Positions 42,806 through 56,100 of a DNA stretch of 64,000 nt are shown in pieces; the first letter of the stretch is position 1; every line of letters begins with the position of its first letter. The position numbers were made by a program, and so were the translations under genes. Below the pieces are notes generated by a model, which was given only the letters and a program-made list of their open reading frames with translations, searched no databases and had not been told where the DNA came from. This DNA comes from Siphonodentalium dalli. Taxonomy: Eukaryota > Mollusca > Scaphopoda > Gadilida > Siphonodentaliidae. The stretch covers positions 57,810,609 to 57,874,608 of the forward strand of contig CP136066.1 in NCBI GenBank assembly GCA_032622095.1, given 5' to 3'.

Positions 42806-44074
42806 ACAGACATGACAATTGGAACTTATTCCCTATTCCTTATTCCTTATTTTCAAAAATGTCGCTTTCGACAGATTTGACGGCATGGGTGGGTGGCCCG
42901 CCCCAAATACCACCTAGAAACACCCCGACCCCCCACCCATCACCCCGGGGGGGGGGCCACCCCGAGGGGGTGAAAATGGGGTATGGACCATTTTCGAGAA
43001 CGGTAAGAATTTCGACCGATTTGACTGCATGGGTGTGTGGTCCCCCCCCCCCCAAATACCACCTAGAAACACCCCGACCCCCCACCATCACCCCCGGGGG
43101 TGTCACCCCGGGGGGTGTCACCCCGAGGGGTGAAAATGGGGTATGGACCATTTTCGAGAACGGTAAGGATTTCGACCGATTTAACGGCATGGGTGGGTGG
43201 CCCGCCCCAAATACCACCTAGAAACACCCCGACCCCCACCATCACCCCCGGGGGGGGGGGTGCCACCCCGAGGGGATGAAAATGGGGTTTGGACCATTTT
43301 TGAGAACGGTAAGGATTTCGACCGATTTGACGGCATGGGTGGGTGGCCCGCCCCAAATACCACATAGAAACACCCCGACCCCCCACCCATCACCCCCGTG
43401 GTGCCACCCCGAGGGGGTGAAAATGGGGTATAGACCATTTTCGAGTACGGTAAGGATTTCGACCGATTTGACGGCATGGGTGGGTGGCCCGCCCCAAATA
43501 CCACCTAGAAACACCCCGACCCCCCACCCATCACCACGGGGGGTGCCACCCCGACGGGGTGAAAATGGGGTATGGACCATTTTCGAGAACGGTAAGGATT
43601 TCGACCGATTTGACGGCATGGGTGGGTGGCCCGCCCCAAATACCACCTAGAAACACCCCGACCCCCCACCCATCACCCCCGGGGGGTGTCACCCAGAGGG
43701 GGTGAAAATGGGGTATGGACCATTTTCGAGAACGGTAAGGATTTCTACCTAAACCAAACCCCATTTTCACCCCCTCGGGGTGGCACCCCCCGGGGGTGAT
43801 GGGTGGGGGGTCGGGGTGTTTCTAGGTGGTATTTGGGGCGGGCCACCCACCCATGCCGTCAAATCGTCGAAACCCTTACCGTTCTCGAAAATGGTCCATA
43901 CCCCATTTTCGCCCCCTCGGGGTGGCACCCCCCGGGGTGATGGGTGGGGGGTCGGGGTGTTTCTAGGTGGTATTTGGGGCGGGCCACCCACCCATGCCGT
44001 CAAATCGGTCGAAAGCGACATTTTTAAAAATAAGGAATAAGGAATAGGGAATAAGTTCCAATTGTCATGTCTGT
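42806..44074. mobile_element. MULE-like element with a GC-rich internal minisatellite
   Basis: Ends ACAGACATGACAATTGGAAC / GTTCCAATTGTCATGTCTGT, with arms reaching through TATTCCTTATTCCTTATTTT and GTCGCTTTCGAC. An exact 9 bp duplication TACGAAATT lies at 42797-42805 and 44075-44083. The inside holds about six direct units of roughly 143 bp (GGCATGGGTGGGTGGCCCGC core), then about two inverted units. Long open frames on both strands come from the repeat. It lies about 130 bases upstream of the RMDN start codon. Confidence 0.9.
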
Positions 44075-44083
44075 TACGAAATT

Positions 44084-45127
44084 CGGCAACCAGATGTATA
44101 AAGCTTGTATGTTTTACACGTAGTTATCACAGAGCTTTACTCATGAGTGAAAATCCATCCAGCCCTCCGTTTCGTATTAATCATATAAATCGAATGTAAG
44201 GCTCAATTTTCGCTGTATGTTGGCGCCGGGAGAGCTCACTCTTGAACCAGCATTTAACAGGAAAATCCTGTTCTAAAAATAGATGGGTATTTCCCATCAA
44301 AGTCCATTTGACAAACATGAGAATTCTTTGAAAAAGAAATAGGCGATAAGGTGGTGAGATGCTTTGACTTAATATGCTGGTATGTGTTTTGTCTCAAAGC
44401 TGGAGGTGACTTGATTATGTGGTACCATTTTTATATTTGAAATCAATGTTTTTGAACCCAAATCCGGCCAATAAACACAAAGTCAATGACAATATCTAAC
44501 TTCTAAGAAAAAAATATTGGAATTTGTACTGTCGAACACTGCAAAGAATGATGAACACAAACAATATTTCTTGAATGTTCTTTGGAATATTGTCTCAGAA
44601 TTGTAACATTCACCGGCAGTACTGATCGAACCATCTACAACGCCACCACTATACTTTTCGGAGGCCATGCACATACATCATCATGTTGATTGGGTTCGGG
44701 ACCTATCAAATATAAGAGCCAGTTTAGATTGACAACAAACTAACTAGTATTTACATATTATAAAATTATATAAACAAGCAATGGAGTCACAAACATTACC
44801 CGTGTGCATCCCGTAACATCAGGTGACCATACATGGAGCTAAAGTCCTTAGCTCATAACTACATATAAGTAAACTACATATACAACCCAACATTAAACTG
44901 GTCTTCATCCCATGATGTCATCAAACAGACTCTCTGACGGACAGAACTGACGTCAAGACATGCACATGGTTCACAACTAACTACTAAATGCATATAATCA
45001 TTCGGGTGGTAGTCTTTCTGTACCATTATTGGATAGCCACATTACCCCATCCTTTAACAAAATTTGTCCTGCATTTGTAAAATGTCTGTCACCATTCACC
45101 AAAAATCCAAAGTACCCTGTGGGAAGG
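44084..45127. other. RMDN/ALPK1 intergenic, no gene seen
   Basis: Part of the 4.4 kb between the divergent start codons. No recognisable element was found. Confidence 0.4.
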
Positions 45128-45136
45128 TCGCGTTTC

Positions 45137-45591
45137 GCCGATGGAGTCATTGTCACAAGGCTCTGGTCACATTCGTAGCCAGCTTTTTAAATCGATTACA
45201 AATGTAGTCAGCTTTTTGACGGCGCGATCATATTCGTAGCCAGCTTTTCTAATTCCAGGTTTTATATGGTGCGAAATATGACTTCATCGCGTTCGTGACT
45301 AAAATATCGACGTCATGCTCCAAAAGTGACTTCATTTATCAACTTATATTGGAATATAATTCGGGCATCTAACGACATTGATTGGAAACCTCGGGTTATT
45401 AGATGAACTATATATATATAAATATCAAATTAAAATTGATGTTGTTTTTCATTCATCAACTAACCTAATCTTGTTCATTGAGGCTCGCATGAATATGAAA
45501 AGCTGTAGAAAAGCTGGCTACATTTGTGATCGATTTAAAAAGCTGGCTACAATGTGACCGGAGCCTATATTGTGACAATGACCCCATCAGC
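45137..45591. mobile_element. MULE-like element, 455 bp
   Basis: Ends GCCGATGGAGTCATTGTCAC / GTGACAATGACCCCATCAGC. The arms share GTAGCCAGCTTTTTAAATCG in both orientations. Flanks TCGCGTTTC (45128-45136) and TCTAGTTTC (45592-45600) match at 7 of 9 positions, consistent with an old 9 bp duplication. Confidence 0.75.
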
Positions 45592-45600
45592 TCTAGTTTC

Positions 45601-46451
45601 TGTATCCCTGTCTTGGTACGACCCGAGGTCTTTCCTGCATACAATTCAACTCCAACCATCCTCCAAGCAATGACTGAAAACCTTCTGAGACATATCTGAT
45701 AACTTCAGAAAACCATATATAAGTATACATATACATATACCCCCTTCTTCCACCAATATATGATGTCACCAAGCGCCCTCCAAAGCATGATCAAGTCTCC
45801 TGAGTGAGCTAGGACACCCACACCATGCATTAGCAGGCATTATTCACATAGAGGAACAAGGGTCAACATGTATCTTCCCCAAACAGACATCGAGTGGCAC
45901 TCAACACGAAATTGTATCAAGGATTACAGAACTAGGAGTCCAGCTCAAAGTAGTTCTTCCTCTGTGGGGAAACCACCGTTTATACGGCTGCTACACTGCT
46001 ATGAAGCTGCATCAAGGATTTCAGAACTATAGGATCCAAGCTCCAACTAGTTCATCCTCCATGGGTGAACAGTCCCACCATAGCATTTCAACCGCTTATA
46101 TGGCCGCTGCTCTATATATGAGTATCAACATATTCATCTCCATGTGTAGGCCTATAATACAACTGCAAAAGCATTGGCCAGGTCCAATACGTTGAAACCG
46201 AATTCTCATAACAGGTACAATGTTTCATCTCGAAGCGATAGCACTATTTTCGTCATTGTGGAGCACAATTTATCCACATGTCTCGCCTCCGGGCTCGATG
46301 ACTGCCCGTACATCAACTTCTGCCATGACACCCAATGCTCGAATCTGTTGAGATCTCAAATTGCTCTATATTCCTTTCCAGTTCATTGCTCTGTTCAACT
46401 AGTTCCCCTGGATACCATACCTCGGCTCATTGGCTCGTTTCCCCAGATATA
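45601..46451. other. Intergenic, no gene seen
   Basis: A short repeated phrase ('atcaaggatt.cagaacta.gag.ccagctc' type at about 45915 and 46011) is the only structure. Open frames here lack family resemblance. Confidence 0.4.
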
Positions 46452-46590
46452 CAGTAATGCCCTAAATAATTAACCACAGCAGAATGAGAGCTTTCCGATG
46501 AATGGCAACAAGCCATATTTCTGACTAAATCCTGAAAAGTTACCCATAATTCTGCTGTGGTTAAGGAGTGGATTATTTAGGGCATTACTG
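46452..46590. mobile_element. Hairpin MITE family B, copy 8, left arm deleted
   Basis: TA-flanked. The left arm lacks about 75 bases relative to the right arm. Confidence 0.82.
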
Positions 46591-46639
46591 TATATGGCTC
46601 TTTTTCTCGAGCGACTCTTTGGCTCTATTTTGAGAGTCT

Positions 46640-46740
46640 GGCTCTTTTCCCATAGGGAGCCTCACATATATAAGAGAATGCACTGGCTTACAAGTGCATG
46701 ATAAATATTGTTAGGCCAGTGTATTCTCTTATATATGCAA
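46640..46740. repeat. Fragment of the piggyBac-like MITE interior
   Basis: Holds GGGAGCCTCACATATATAAG and AGAGAATGCACTGG plus inverse, as in the neighbouring element, but without TTAA ends. Confidence 0.6.
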
Positions 46741-46778
46741 GGTATTGATTTAAGTAGAACATACCAGTATACCTCATA

Positions 46779-47027
46779 TTAACCCTTTCATGATGGGAGT
46801 TTCGCTGGTGCAGCATTAAAGATCATGTGCCAGTGCATTCTTTTATATATGCAAGTCTCCATAAGGAGCCTCGCATATATAAGAGAATGCACTGGCTTAC
46901 AAGGTAAATATTGTTAGGCCAATGCATTCTCTTATATATGTGAGGCTCTGTATATATTTTATATAAGAGAATGCATTGGCTTGGGTTTTCGCAAAATTTC
47001 AGGAAGACCCAGTCATGAAAGGGTTAA
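46779..47027. mobile_element. piggyBac-like MITE, copy 3, at the ALPK1 start
   Basis: TTAACCCTTTCATGATGGG ... CAGTCATGAAAGGGTTAA with TTAA at both ends. Two hairpins of the GCATTCTCTTATATATG type are inside. It belongs to a subfamily with slightly different ends from those at 10.5 and 15.7 kb, and ends 52 bases before the ALPK1 ATG. Confidence 0.87.
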
Positions 47028-47078
47028 TTACCTTATCATCCTCTTTTAGGTTGGTTATCTGTAAATTAGTGCACAATA

Positions 47079-47136
47079 ATGGAAGGACCTGGAAGAGTTC
47101 TACAATTGTTTGGCATGAGAGAGCACCTTCCTAGAG
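47079..47136 (+). CDS. ALPK1: ALPK1 coding exon 1 (residues 1-20)
   Basis: Starts MEGPGRVLQLFGMREHLPR and ends phase 1 at AGAG|gtatat. The weak homology expected this close to the N terminus makes this exon less certain than the next ones. An acceptor-like ctcttttag at 47041-47049 suggests that a 5' UTR exon may precede it. Confidence 0.7.
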
Positions 47137-50100
47137 GTATATATAATCTATATATCCGAAATGAGTGACGGTTTCAATATGTGATCATGTGGCTTTGACC
47201 GCGTAAAACATTAAGCAAGATTTGCTGAAATTTAATCGGGATAAAAACATATGACCATGTCAAATCCATTGTTTATTGTTTATATCTACATAATTATATG
47301 AATTACAAAATTGAAATGTTATATCATGACAATTAATCATTAATTATTTTTGATCAACTACAACATAATTTTTTCATTTTTATGTGTACCCATACCATAG
47401 TATGGTACACATATTGTTGACGTCCGGATTGATCACTTCTCATTCGTCCTTCCATCTGTCTGTTCATCCGTCTGTCTGTCAATAGACACTTTATGCAAGG
47501 TGCGATAACTCAAACATTTTCTATCCGATTAGAACCAAATTTTGTATATGAGTTTCTCAGCCCAATATACAGATCAAGTTCAAATTTCTTTATGGAGTTA
47601 TGGCACTGTTTTGCCTTAGAATTCATGCATGTTGCAATAATTAAAACATTTTTAATCTCATCGAAACAAAATTTTATGTGAGTTTCTCACCCCAAAATAC
47701 AGATTGAGTTTGAATATGTTTGATCCGATTATTGTTATTCGAGTTATGGCCATTTTTCGACTTAATACTATCCAAATTTGAAGATTCCAGGTGATAAAAC
47801 TGTGAGAGATAAGAGAACTTTATCACATCCAGACCAATCTGAAATATTGAAATTAAGCTATTTTTAGCTATCATGTATTATAAGCTGTAAAGGATGTCCT
47901 TAATACTTGATAGGGAGCATTGCTGTAAGATCTATAATTTGCTCATAGGGTCATGGTTGAGTGACACTGAGGGGTCATAAGATTAAAATTGATGTTTATG
48001 GATTTCATTTTGGGAACGGAAATCAATGCTTTTCTGAGTATGAAAAAAATCTATTGATTATGAAAGAGCATTTGGAGCTGTTATCAATTTATCATGTCCG
48101 GGGCTTCAAGGGGTCCCATATAGGAGGCAACAAAATGGTTAGATTACCCTATATCAAATAGATTCTTAAAAAAAAAATTTTGACCAGTCCAAGATGGTAT
48201 ATGTTGTTAATACTTGGTGAGGATTATAGCCGGGAACCATAGTTTCCAATTTGTTCATATTGCCATGGTTAATAGAATAGAACCTTGATGACTGAGAGCT
48301 TTCCGATGAATGGCAACAAGCCATATTTCCGACTAAATCCTGACAAATTACCCATAATTCTGCTGTGGTTAAGGTGTCGATTATTTAGGGCATTACTGTA
48401 CATGTATGCAATCAGGATTGGAAATAAATATGTTATACCTAAAATAGATATGACAAAATTAAAGTACGATTGATGACGTTTTCGTTTTTATAATATTTAT
48501 AGAACTCCTTGAGGAAATATATGGTGAAAATAGAGATAACCATGGCGACCCAGAGCATCAGTATAACTGCTGGTATGAGCTCCTACCCAGTGATCTAAAG
48601 AAATGGGTTAGTCAGGCCATTGAACAAATATGGCCAATGGTTCCAGCCTCTCTTGATTTGAAGCAATTCACAGAAAAACATTATAAATATGAAGATATAA
48701 CTAACCTGGATATTATTATGGTAAGTTACCCTACAACGTAGCAGTGGGTGGGTGTCTCTACTGGAATGGACTTGAATGTTTATTAAATATACTCAATCCG
48801 ATCAGACGCTCCTAAATTACTATTTCTTTGGCTTCGGGGGTAAAAAAATATTCGAGTCGAGGAACCCATGCACCCATCAAAGCTCAAAGGGATCAGATAT
48901 TGATTTTTGAAGTTTGTTAATTTCTCGAGATGTGGTCCAGAAAACAGTGGTCCAACGAACAAATTGGGGATGAAGATGGATAACTCTAAAATAAAGTGGT
49001 AATACAGTAAAATTTTGTGATACTTTAGTGATAATATGGCCATATTTTGTTGAACAAAATGTTGATAAATAAAAAAGTTTTGGGAAATTTGATACCATAG
49101 TTGACAGTGGTTAGCATTATTTTGTTGCAATAAATCGATTCTGATAACTAAAGCATATTTTGAAGAAATGTTGTTGTTGCATGGTATGGGGACTGTCTGA
49201 TCGGATTGAGTACCTTTAAGATTACGTCTCAGTGAAAAATGCTTTATGAGTTGGAAATATCATTAAATATTGTAACTTGATGGTGATAGTGTCGCGATGT
49301 TGCATGTAGCCATGATGAAATTCCTACCTGTACACTCACCTTCACTTCTTTCCATATGCCTAAGATTGGTTGGTAGACAGTCAGTTGTAGGCAGCAGGAT
49401 TAATATATAATTTGTATAATAATAAATCTCCATATCTTGAAAAAACGATAATCTATCTTTGTTGAACTTTTTGAATTTGGTGTAACATTGATGATTCTAT
49501 CCCAGGTGATTATCACATGTATATCTTGACACCTCTAATATCGCTGACTACCGGTAAATACAGATTAACAAACTGCACACATATAAATCCAGAATTGTTT
49601 TGATCTCTCATTTAGTTCCTTGTGTGTATCATAATAGCACTATTCAATCTGCTTAAGCACCCCTCAATTACTAATTATTTGGCTTCGGGGGTAAATAATA
49701 TTTGATTCAAGTCGAGAACCCACCCATCAAAGCTCAGAGTGAGTGATCAGATATCGATTTTTTAAATCTATTATTTTTCACCACCTGGAATATTTATTGG
49801 CCCAGTAAAAGTCGACGAGAGGACCGTCTCGGACCAAATTTACGGATGAAGATGGATAACTCTAAAATCAAGTGGCTTTTGGTGTTAGATATTTGGCAAA
49901 CCGGCAAAATTTTGTTAAACAAAATGTTGATAAATAACAGGTTTTGGGCAATTTTATACTATTTTTTTACTGTGGTTAGCATTATTTTTGGTTAATTAAT
50001 CGATTCTGATAACTGAAGCGGCATTTCAACAAAATTTGTTGTTGTTGGAATAGGGTCCTGCGAATATTCGATATTCGATTCGAGATTCGATTCGAAATTT

Positions 50101-53100
50101 CGAATTTACACTGACGAAAAAGTAGGCTGTTTACGGACAAGTACACACGTCGATCTTAGCTGTTTCTGTGTCATTTAACTCCTGAAAATTATGAATATAT
50201 GCACCTTATAATTCTTATTGTACATCGCGAATGTTCACATGCTATTAAATATAAGTATAGCCAGTAATTTGGCCGCTATAGGACGATTAATACATCTGAA
50301 TTCTAGCTTTGAACATGGATAGCCAAAAGCTCGGAGATCGCCGATGGACTGACGACGCGCGTAAATTATAATAGCGATGAGACTGAGCAACCGCGTTATC
50401 CACCGACTATCCGTCTCAGATTCCGCGTTATGTAATATCGCTGAAAATGTAAACAGGTGTTCCCTGCGTCGAACGGTGCATGTGTGCGATGTTTTCTTTT
50501 GAAGTTGACTTTCAGTTTCTGAGCGTTCCTTGAATTTTGACAATATGTCGTCCGTTAATCATGTTTATTTTAAACATGACAAAAGTTGCAGCAGTGCAGG
50601 AACTTACACGTGTGACGAATGCAACACGGTGTATACATCGCAAGCATCTGGGACAACGACCCATCTATGGAATCATCTGTGATGATCTGTCCAAGAAGCA
50701 TCCAGCACTACATAAACGGGCTACCCTGCGACTGTTGCATCTTCAAGACTTAGTGTATTGCAACGGGTGTTTCCGAATGACGATTTGCAATTTTACATGC
50801 CAACTGTACAAATTTCGTGTGATATTAGTTCCGATAATCCGTTTAGTGGTTATATATTAATCGTCGTGACGGCCGCTTGGTCATGGATGTTGTAATCTGT
50901 ATTTTCTTGACAATTATCGATTGAAGTTAATAGTATCGCGAACGACGGTTGATTGACACATAAGTTATAATGGAACTTCATGGAAGCACATAGAACGTTT
51001 CACAAATCGTCTAATCGTTGACAAAACACGCCAAATTGAAACTGCAACACACATGTGTTATTCGGTTCGATATTCGATTCGGTTTCGTCGATTCGATTCG
51101 ATATTCGATTCGATCAAAATTTCCAATTCGCAGGACCCTATGTTGGAATCTGATGATATGGGGACCATTGGATCAGATTGAGTACTTTAATGCATGGGTA
51201 TGCTTAAATGTAAGTGAAACGCTATTAATATGATTATCAAATTTAAACACATGACCCTTTCGGAAACCAATGGAAAAATGCAATAGAAATTGTAGATGTA
51301 ATATTTCTTCGGCTTCGGGAGGGTAAAAGATATTTGATTCGAGTCAAGGAACATATATTTCGTTGAACAAAATGTTGATAAATAACACATTTTGAGAAAT
51401 TTTATACCATAGTTGACAGTGGTTAGCATTATTTTGTTGCAACAAATCAATTCTGATAACTAAAGCATATTTTGAAGAATTGTTGTTGTTGTTGTTGTAT
51501 CTTGATGGTATGGGGACCCTCTGATCGGATTGAGTATCTTAATTTACTTACATTTCAGAGATGTTTTGATTGTGCCATGACAATAAAGAATCACGAGGCT
51601 GTGATAGGTTTAGCATTCTTGGTTGACAGATATATGTACCGAAATGGCGGCACGAAAGCTCTGTTGACCATCGTCGACCATGTTGCCGAAGTTGAACCTA
51701 ATATAGTAATTCCGCCTCAGATTGTGATAAGAAAAGTGCGCTTGATGAAGGATAGAGGAGATTTACATGGCGCGATGAGAATTCTCGATTCCATTGTAGA
51801 GAAAACAGGTAAGGCCAGACATTTGGTCAAAACGGCATAGAGGTGATATGATAGAAGATTTCAAAATATTATATGATCAATATAACTTCGAACAGAGCAA
51901 ATTATTCAAAGATGCTATATACAGGGGAACACGTGGACATTCTATGAAACTTCAGAAACACCAAATGAATAAGGATGTTCATAAAAAAAAATTCTCATAA
52001 AGTGTATGTTATATCTGCCTAGAATACGTTGCCTGAACATGTCATCGAGGCCAAATCTCTGAATGAATTCAAGGAACATTTCGATAATGAGCATTGGGAC
52101 ATAAGATATCAATTCGAAACATTATATACAAACTAACATTTAGATTAATACTGTACAGTAACGCTCTAAATAACCGACTCCTTAACCACAGCAGAATTAT
52201 GGGTAACTTTTCATGATTTAGTCGGAAATATGGCTTGTTGCCATTCATCGGAAAGCTCTCCCCAGAAGAGCTTTCCGATGAATGGCAACAAGCCATATCT
52301 CCGACTAAATCCTGAAAAGTTACCCATAATTATGCTGTGGTTAAGGAGTCGATTAATTAGAGCATTACTGTATAATAACTGTTGTAAAATTGTTTACAAG
52401 GGGTAGAAGTCATTACGACTTATTTCCTGATATTTGATGATTATGATGTTTCAAGCCTAAATAGTCAGCGTTCACCTCTCAGACTATCACCAGATCTCAA
52501 TACAACCATTACATTCATTAATAGTTCATCAGAAGTAACTGATCAGTTACTTTACCATATATCTTTGGATAACAATTTACTGTATACACCCATCAGTAAG
52601 CCCAGGGGGCCTGTGAATTTTTTGTCACAAAAACATTGCACTAGGTTTACCTTTAAGTACCCCCACATGCAAACTATCATTTTGCATTCATAGTGCTAAT
52701 CTAATGTTGTGTTTTATATGAATTGTGATGAATATTAATTTATTTGTGTTTTATTATGTCTGATAAATATTCAAAATAAGTCACAATGGTCATTTTATAT
52801 ATTGCAATACAGAATTTTGTGAAACACAATGGGGCAGGTAGCATTAATGAGTTTGCAATGGAAATTAGCTCGGAGTAATGCTATATTTGTGCCTGGAAGT
52901 TTTATCATCTTCATACAGAGTTAACCTGACATCAATGTATACTCACCCTCTAAGTTCTCAAAATGGGGTGAGCTTATCTTCGTGGACCACCCCATGATTT
53001 TTTTGGGAGCAAAAATATAGACTGGGCTTATGTTCATGGATGGGCTTGTTGACGGGTAAATACAGAATTGGATTCAGAATACAGCATCACACCAAACAAT

Positions 53101-56100
53101 AGGCAAATCAGTGCATATATTATCATCATTCATTTTTATTTTTTGGGATGCATTTTAATGCCTTGATAGCATTTTCTATTTTTTATTTTTCATTTTTTTA
53201 AATTAATTGCTATCTATTTTCAGCCAACAAGTGGAGCAAAATTGCGGTTGCTTTCTGTGTACAGTTAAAGGGTCATATATATCACCACTTAGGTGAGTGA
53301 CAACATGATTACTTTACATCTGACATCAGTCATATTTTATACTGTCAGCTGCTTAGAGTCACATTTAGGTAGGTATTATTTCATTTCATGGGATGCATTG
53401 GAAATTGGGAAATAATTAAAAAATCACTGATCCTTTGCATTATTATGTGTTAAATATGTTGTGCAGCACCAGGTCTGAGAATATAGTGTCAGACATTTGC
53501 AGAATGAGGTCCCTAGAGGGTGAATTTAGTGACACTATCCCACACAGCAGGCTAGCATCACTAAATTCACCCTCTGGTGACCTCATTATGCTTAGGCCTC
53601 ATCTTTTCTGGAAAGTATCTTTATTATCAAATTAACAAGTTTTTTAGTTTCTTTAGAAACATCTTCACAAAGATCTGTTTCTTTTAAGCTTTGTTTCTAT
53701 ATATCCCCAAATCGAGGTGCCCAATTGGTGCACATCACAATATTCACCATCTGGGAACTAAAATCTGACTCTAGGTCTCCCATAGTAAATGAGACCATGC
53801 AGAATGAGGTCCCCAGAGGATGAATTTGGTGATGCTAGCCTGCTGTTCGGTGTAGCATCACTAAATTCACCCTCTGGGGACCTCATTCTGCAATTGTTCA
53901 GTACCATATTCTCATGCCTTTGCACCTCATGCATTTCTAGATGATAATGCATTCCATTGTATAAAAAAAAACACATCCACTTTCCATTTGTAGATCTTTA
54001 GCAAATTCTGTGCTTGACAATTTAACACTTCCATGACTGGAGCTTCCTGAAATTTTGCAAAAACACTGTGCCAATTGATTCTCTTAAATATGCGAGTCTC
54101 CCATAGGGAGCCTCGCATATATAAGAGAATACATTGGCCTAACAATATTTACCTTCACCAACTCTGAGTCAATTAGTTCATTGGATGTTGATTTCGTGGT
54201 TGGGTCAAACCACGAAATCAACAAATAATAGACCCCCCACAAATTAAAAGGATTTTACAGTATATGTGAAAGTGTGAACTTCGCTGATTTGTTGATCTGT
54301 AAAAGCTATTTCAACCTATTTTTGGTGTGAAATTTCCAGCTAAATATGTGACAGACATGAAGTTTCCAACTCTGACCCCCCCCCCCCCCCCCCCCACCCA
54401 AGCATTGAAAAAGTGTTTCTGACATTTGCAGAATGAGGTCCCCAGAGGTGAAATTAGTGATGTAATCCCCCATCTTCTGCTAATTAGTGGATATAGAAAC
54501 AGAGCAGAAGGGAAAAATAACTAAAAACAATGTTAATTTGAGACAATAGATACTTCTCAGAAGATAAAAATAAGGTCCCCAGAGGGCGAATTTGATGCTG
54601 TACATGGTAGCATCACTAAATTCACCCTCTGGGGACCTCATCCTGTCAGACACACTATTTCAAGACTTGACTCCCCTCAAACTCCTCTATCAGCATGTCC
54701 CTGGAAACACACCTGTTTTTTAAATTATTTTCTCTTTTGTTAATTCTCTTTGTTAATGCCTTGTGGTTTTTAGACCAAAGGTGAATTGCATATTTTCCTA
54801 TGGCACTTTTGGTTAAACTGTTGGACCGAAATGGATACATTTGGAACTTTTAATATGGGGGATATAATGTTGGAAACTTATAACAGTTGGGAGTGCTTGA
54901 AGTACCAGTTGTAAACTTCCAATCTAAGGGGGATGTGAAAAAAAAAATTCTTGAACTTAGGACTGTGGTCATCTGGTTATGGGACAGGGGCACTGGATAT
55001 GGTTGGACTTTGGTCCGGGATGTGCTGTTAGAAATTTTAAGGTAAATACCCCAGCTCAACGGAGACCCTGTAAAGATGAACTACTTCTTTTAAATTAATT
55101 TTGACAAATATTAACTGTTGTAGCCTTCAGAGTCGCTGAAATGGTCACTGTCACCCCCTTTCGTTCAGTTTGGTACCCAGCTTATTTTTATTTTCAGTTG
55201 GGTACCCAGCTTTTATAAAATTTACATTTGGGTACCCAGCTTTATGAAATCTCACACAGAGCTTGATTTAATTAGTGATTGCCGTCAGTTGATTGCGAAA
55301 TGAACCTGGTAAATGTGTGAATTCTTGTTTACATATGAATTGTGATGTCTATTAGTCACGATGCTTGAAAATAATAGTGGAGAAGAATTGTATGCACAGG
55401 CCTGGCATTCTGAGGCGAGCGATAAAATCGCTCGCCTACCGCCCGCCTGAAAATAATCCAGGCGGACGAAATAACGCCCTCCCAAACGGCAAAACATCGC
55501 TCTCCAGGACCCGGGTGTAAGTAATGATCTATGTACTAACAGAGTCGGCAACGAAGTGTTAAACGATGTCGGTATGGGACCTTTGATCTATAAGCCGCAT
55601 TCGGACTGTCCCTGGCGAAATGTACAAGCGATATTGATTACGTTGTAGCAACATTTCCACCGGAAGCACGTGCCTCTGTGAAATAGACACACTGTTCAGA
55701 GTTATGTCACTTTGAAGTATTGCGTCATGCCTCCCACGCAACTGGACAGTGCTATATAATGTCAGGCATCATTGAGGCATTGTTAGAACTTGTTATTTTG
55801 TGTAATGAAAACAACAAACTCAGCAATTATTGTAATAGTTTAATACTGACATGTACTTTATTTTTATCAATACTGTACATGTGGAGTGGAATATTTACTA
55901 TGTCTGATTTTGGCAAACATTTTCGCCCTCCTGTGCTCGGCACAAATAATAGCCCTCCTAGACCTTTTCAGGAGGGCGATTTTTAGCTCTCCTAGATTTA
56001 TGAGAATGCCAGGCCTGTATGCATAGGACATAGGTACTGCAGATTGACTGCTCATAAAGCTGGGTACCCAACTGTAAATTTTATAAAAGCTGGGTACCCA

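Larger units (their letters stand above)
49640..51186 (+). mobile_element. Interspersed repeat family D, copy 5, split by a hAT-like element
   Basis: The left part (49640-50050) and right part (51141-51186) of one family D copy are separated by the 1,090 bp insertion at 50051-51140. Confidence 0.75.

Noticed and set aside
42733-44040. Several long Pro/Gly-rich open frames on both strands
   Set aside because: They are by-products of the 143 bp GC-rich tandem unit inside the MULE-like element. Every frame is open because the repeat lacks stops, and frames overlap on both strands.
54376-54396. Long C-run, considered as a regulatory or quadruplex signal
   Set aside because: Simple homopolymer beside a MITE; nothing supports a function, and length may vary or be a sequencing artefact.
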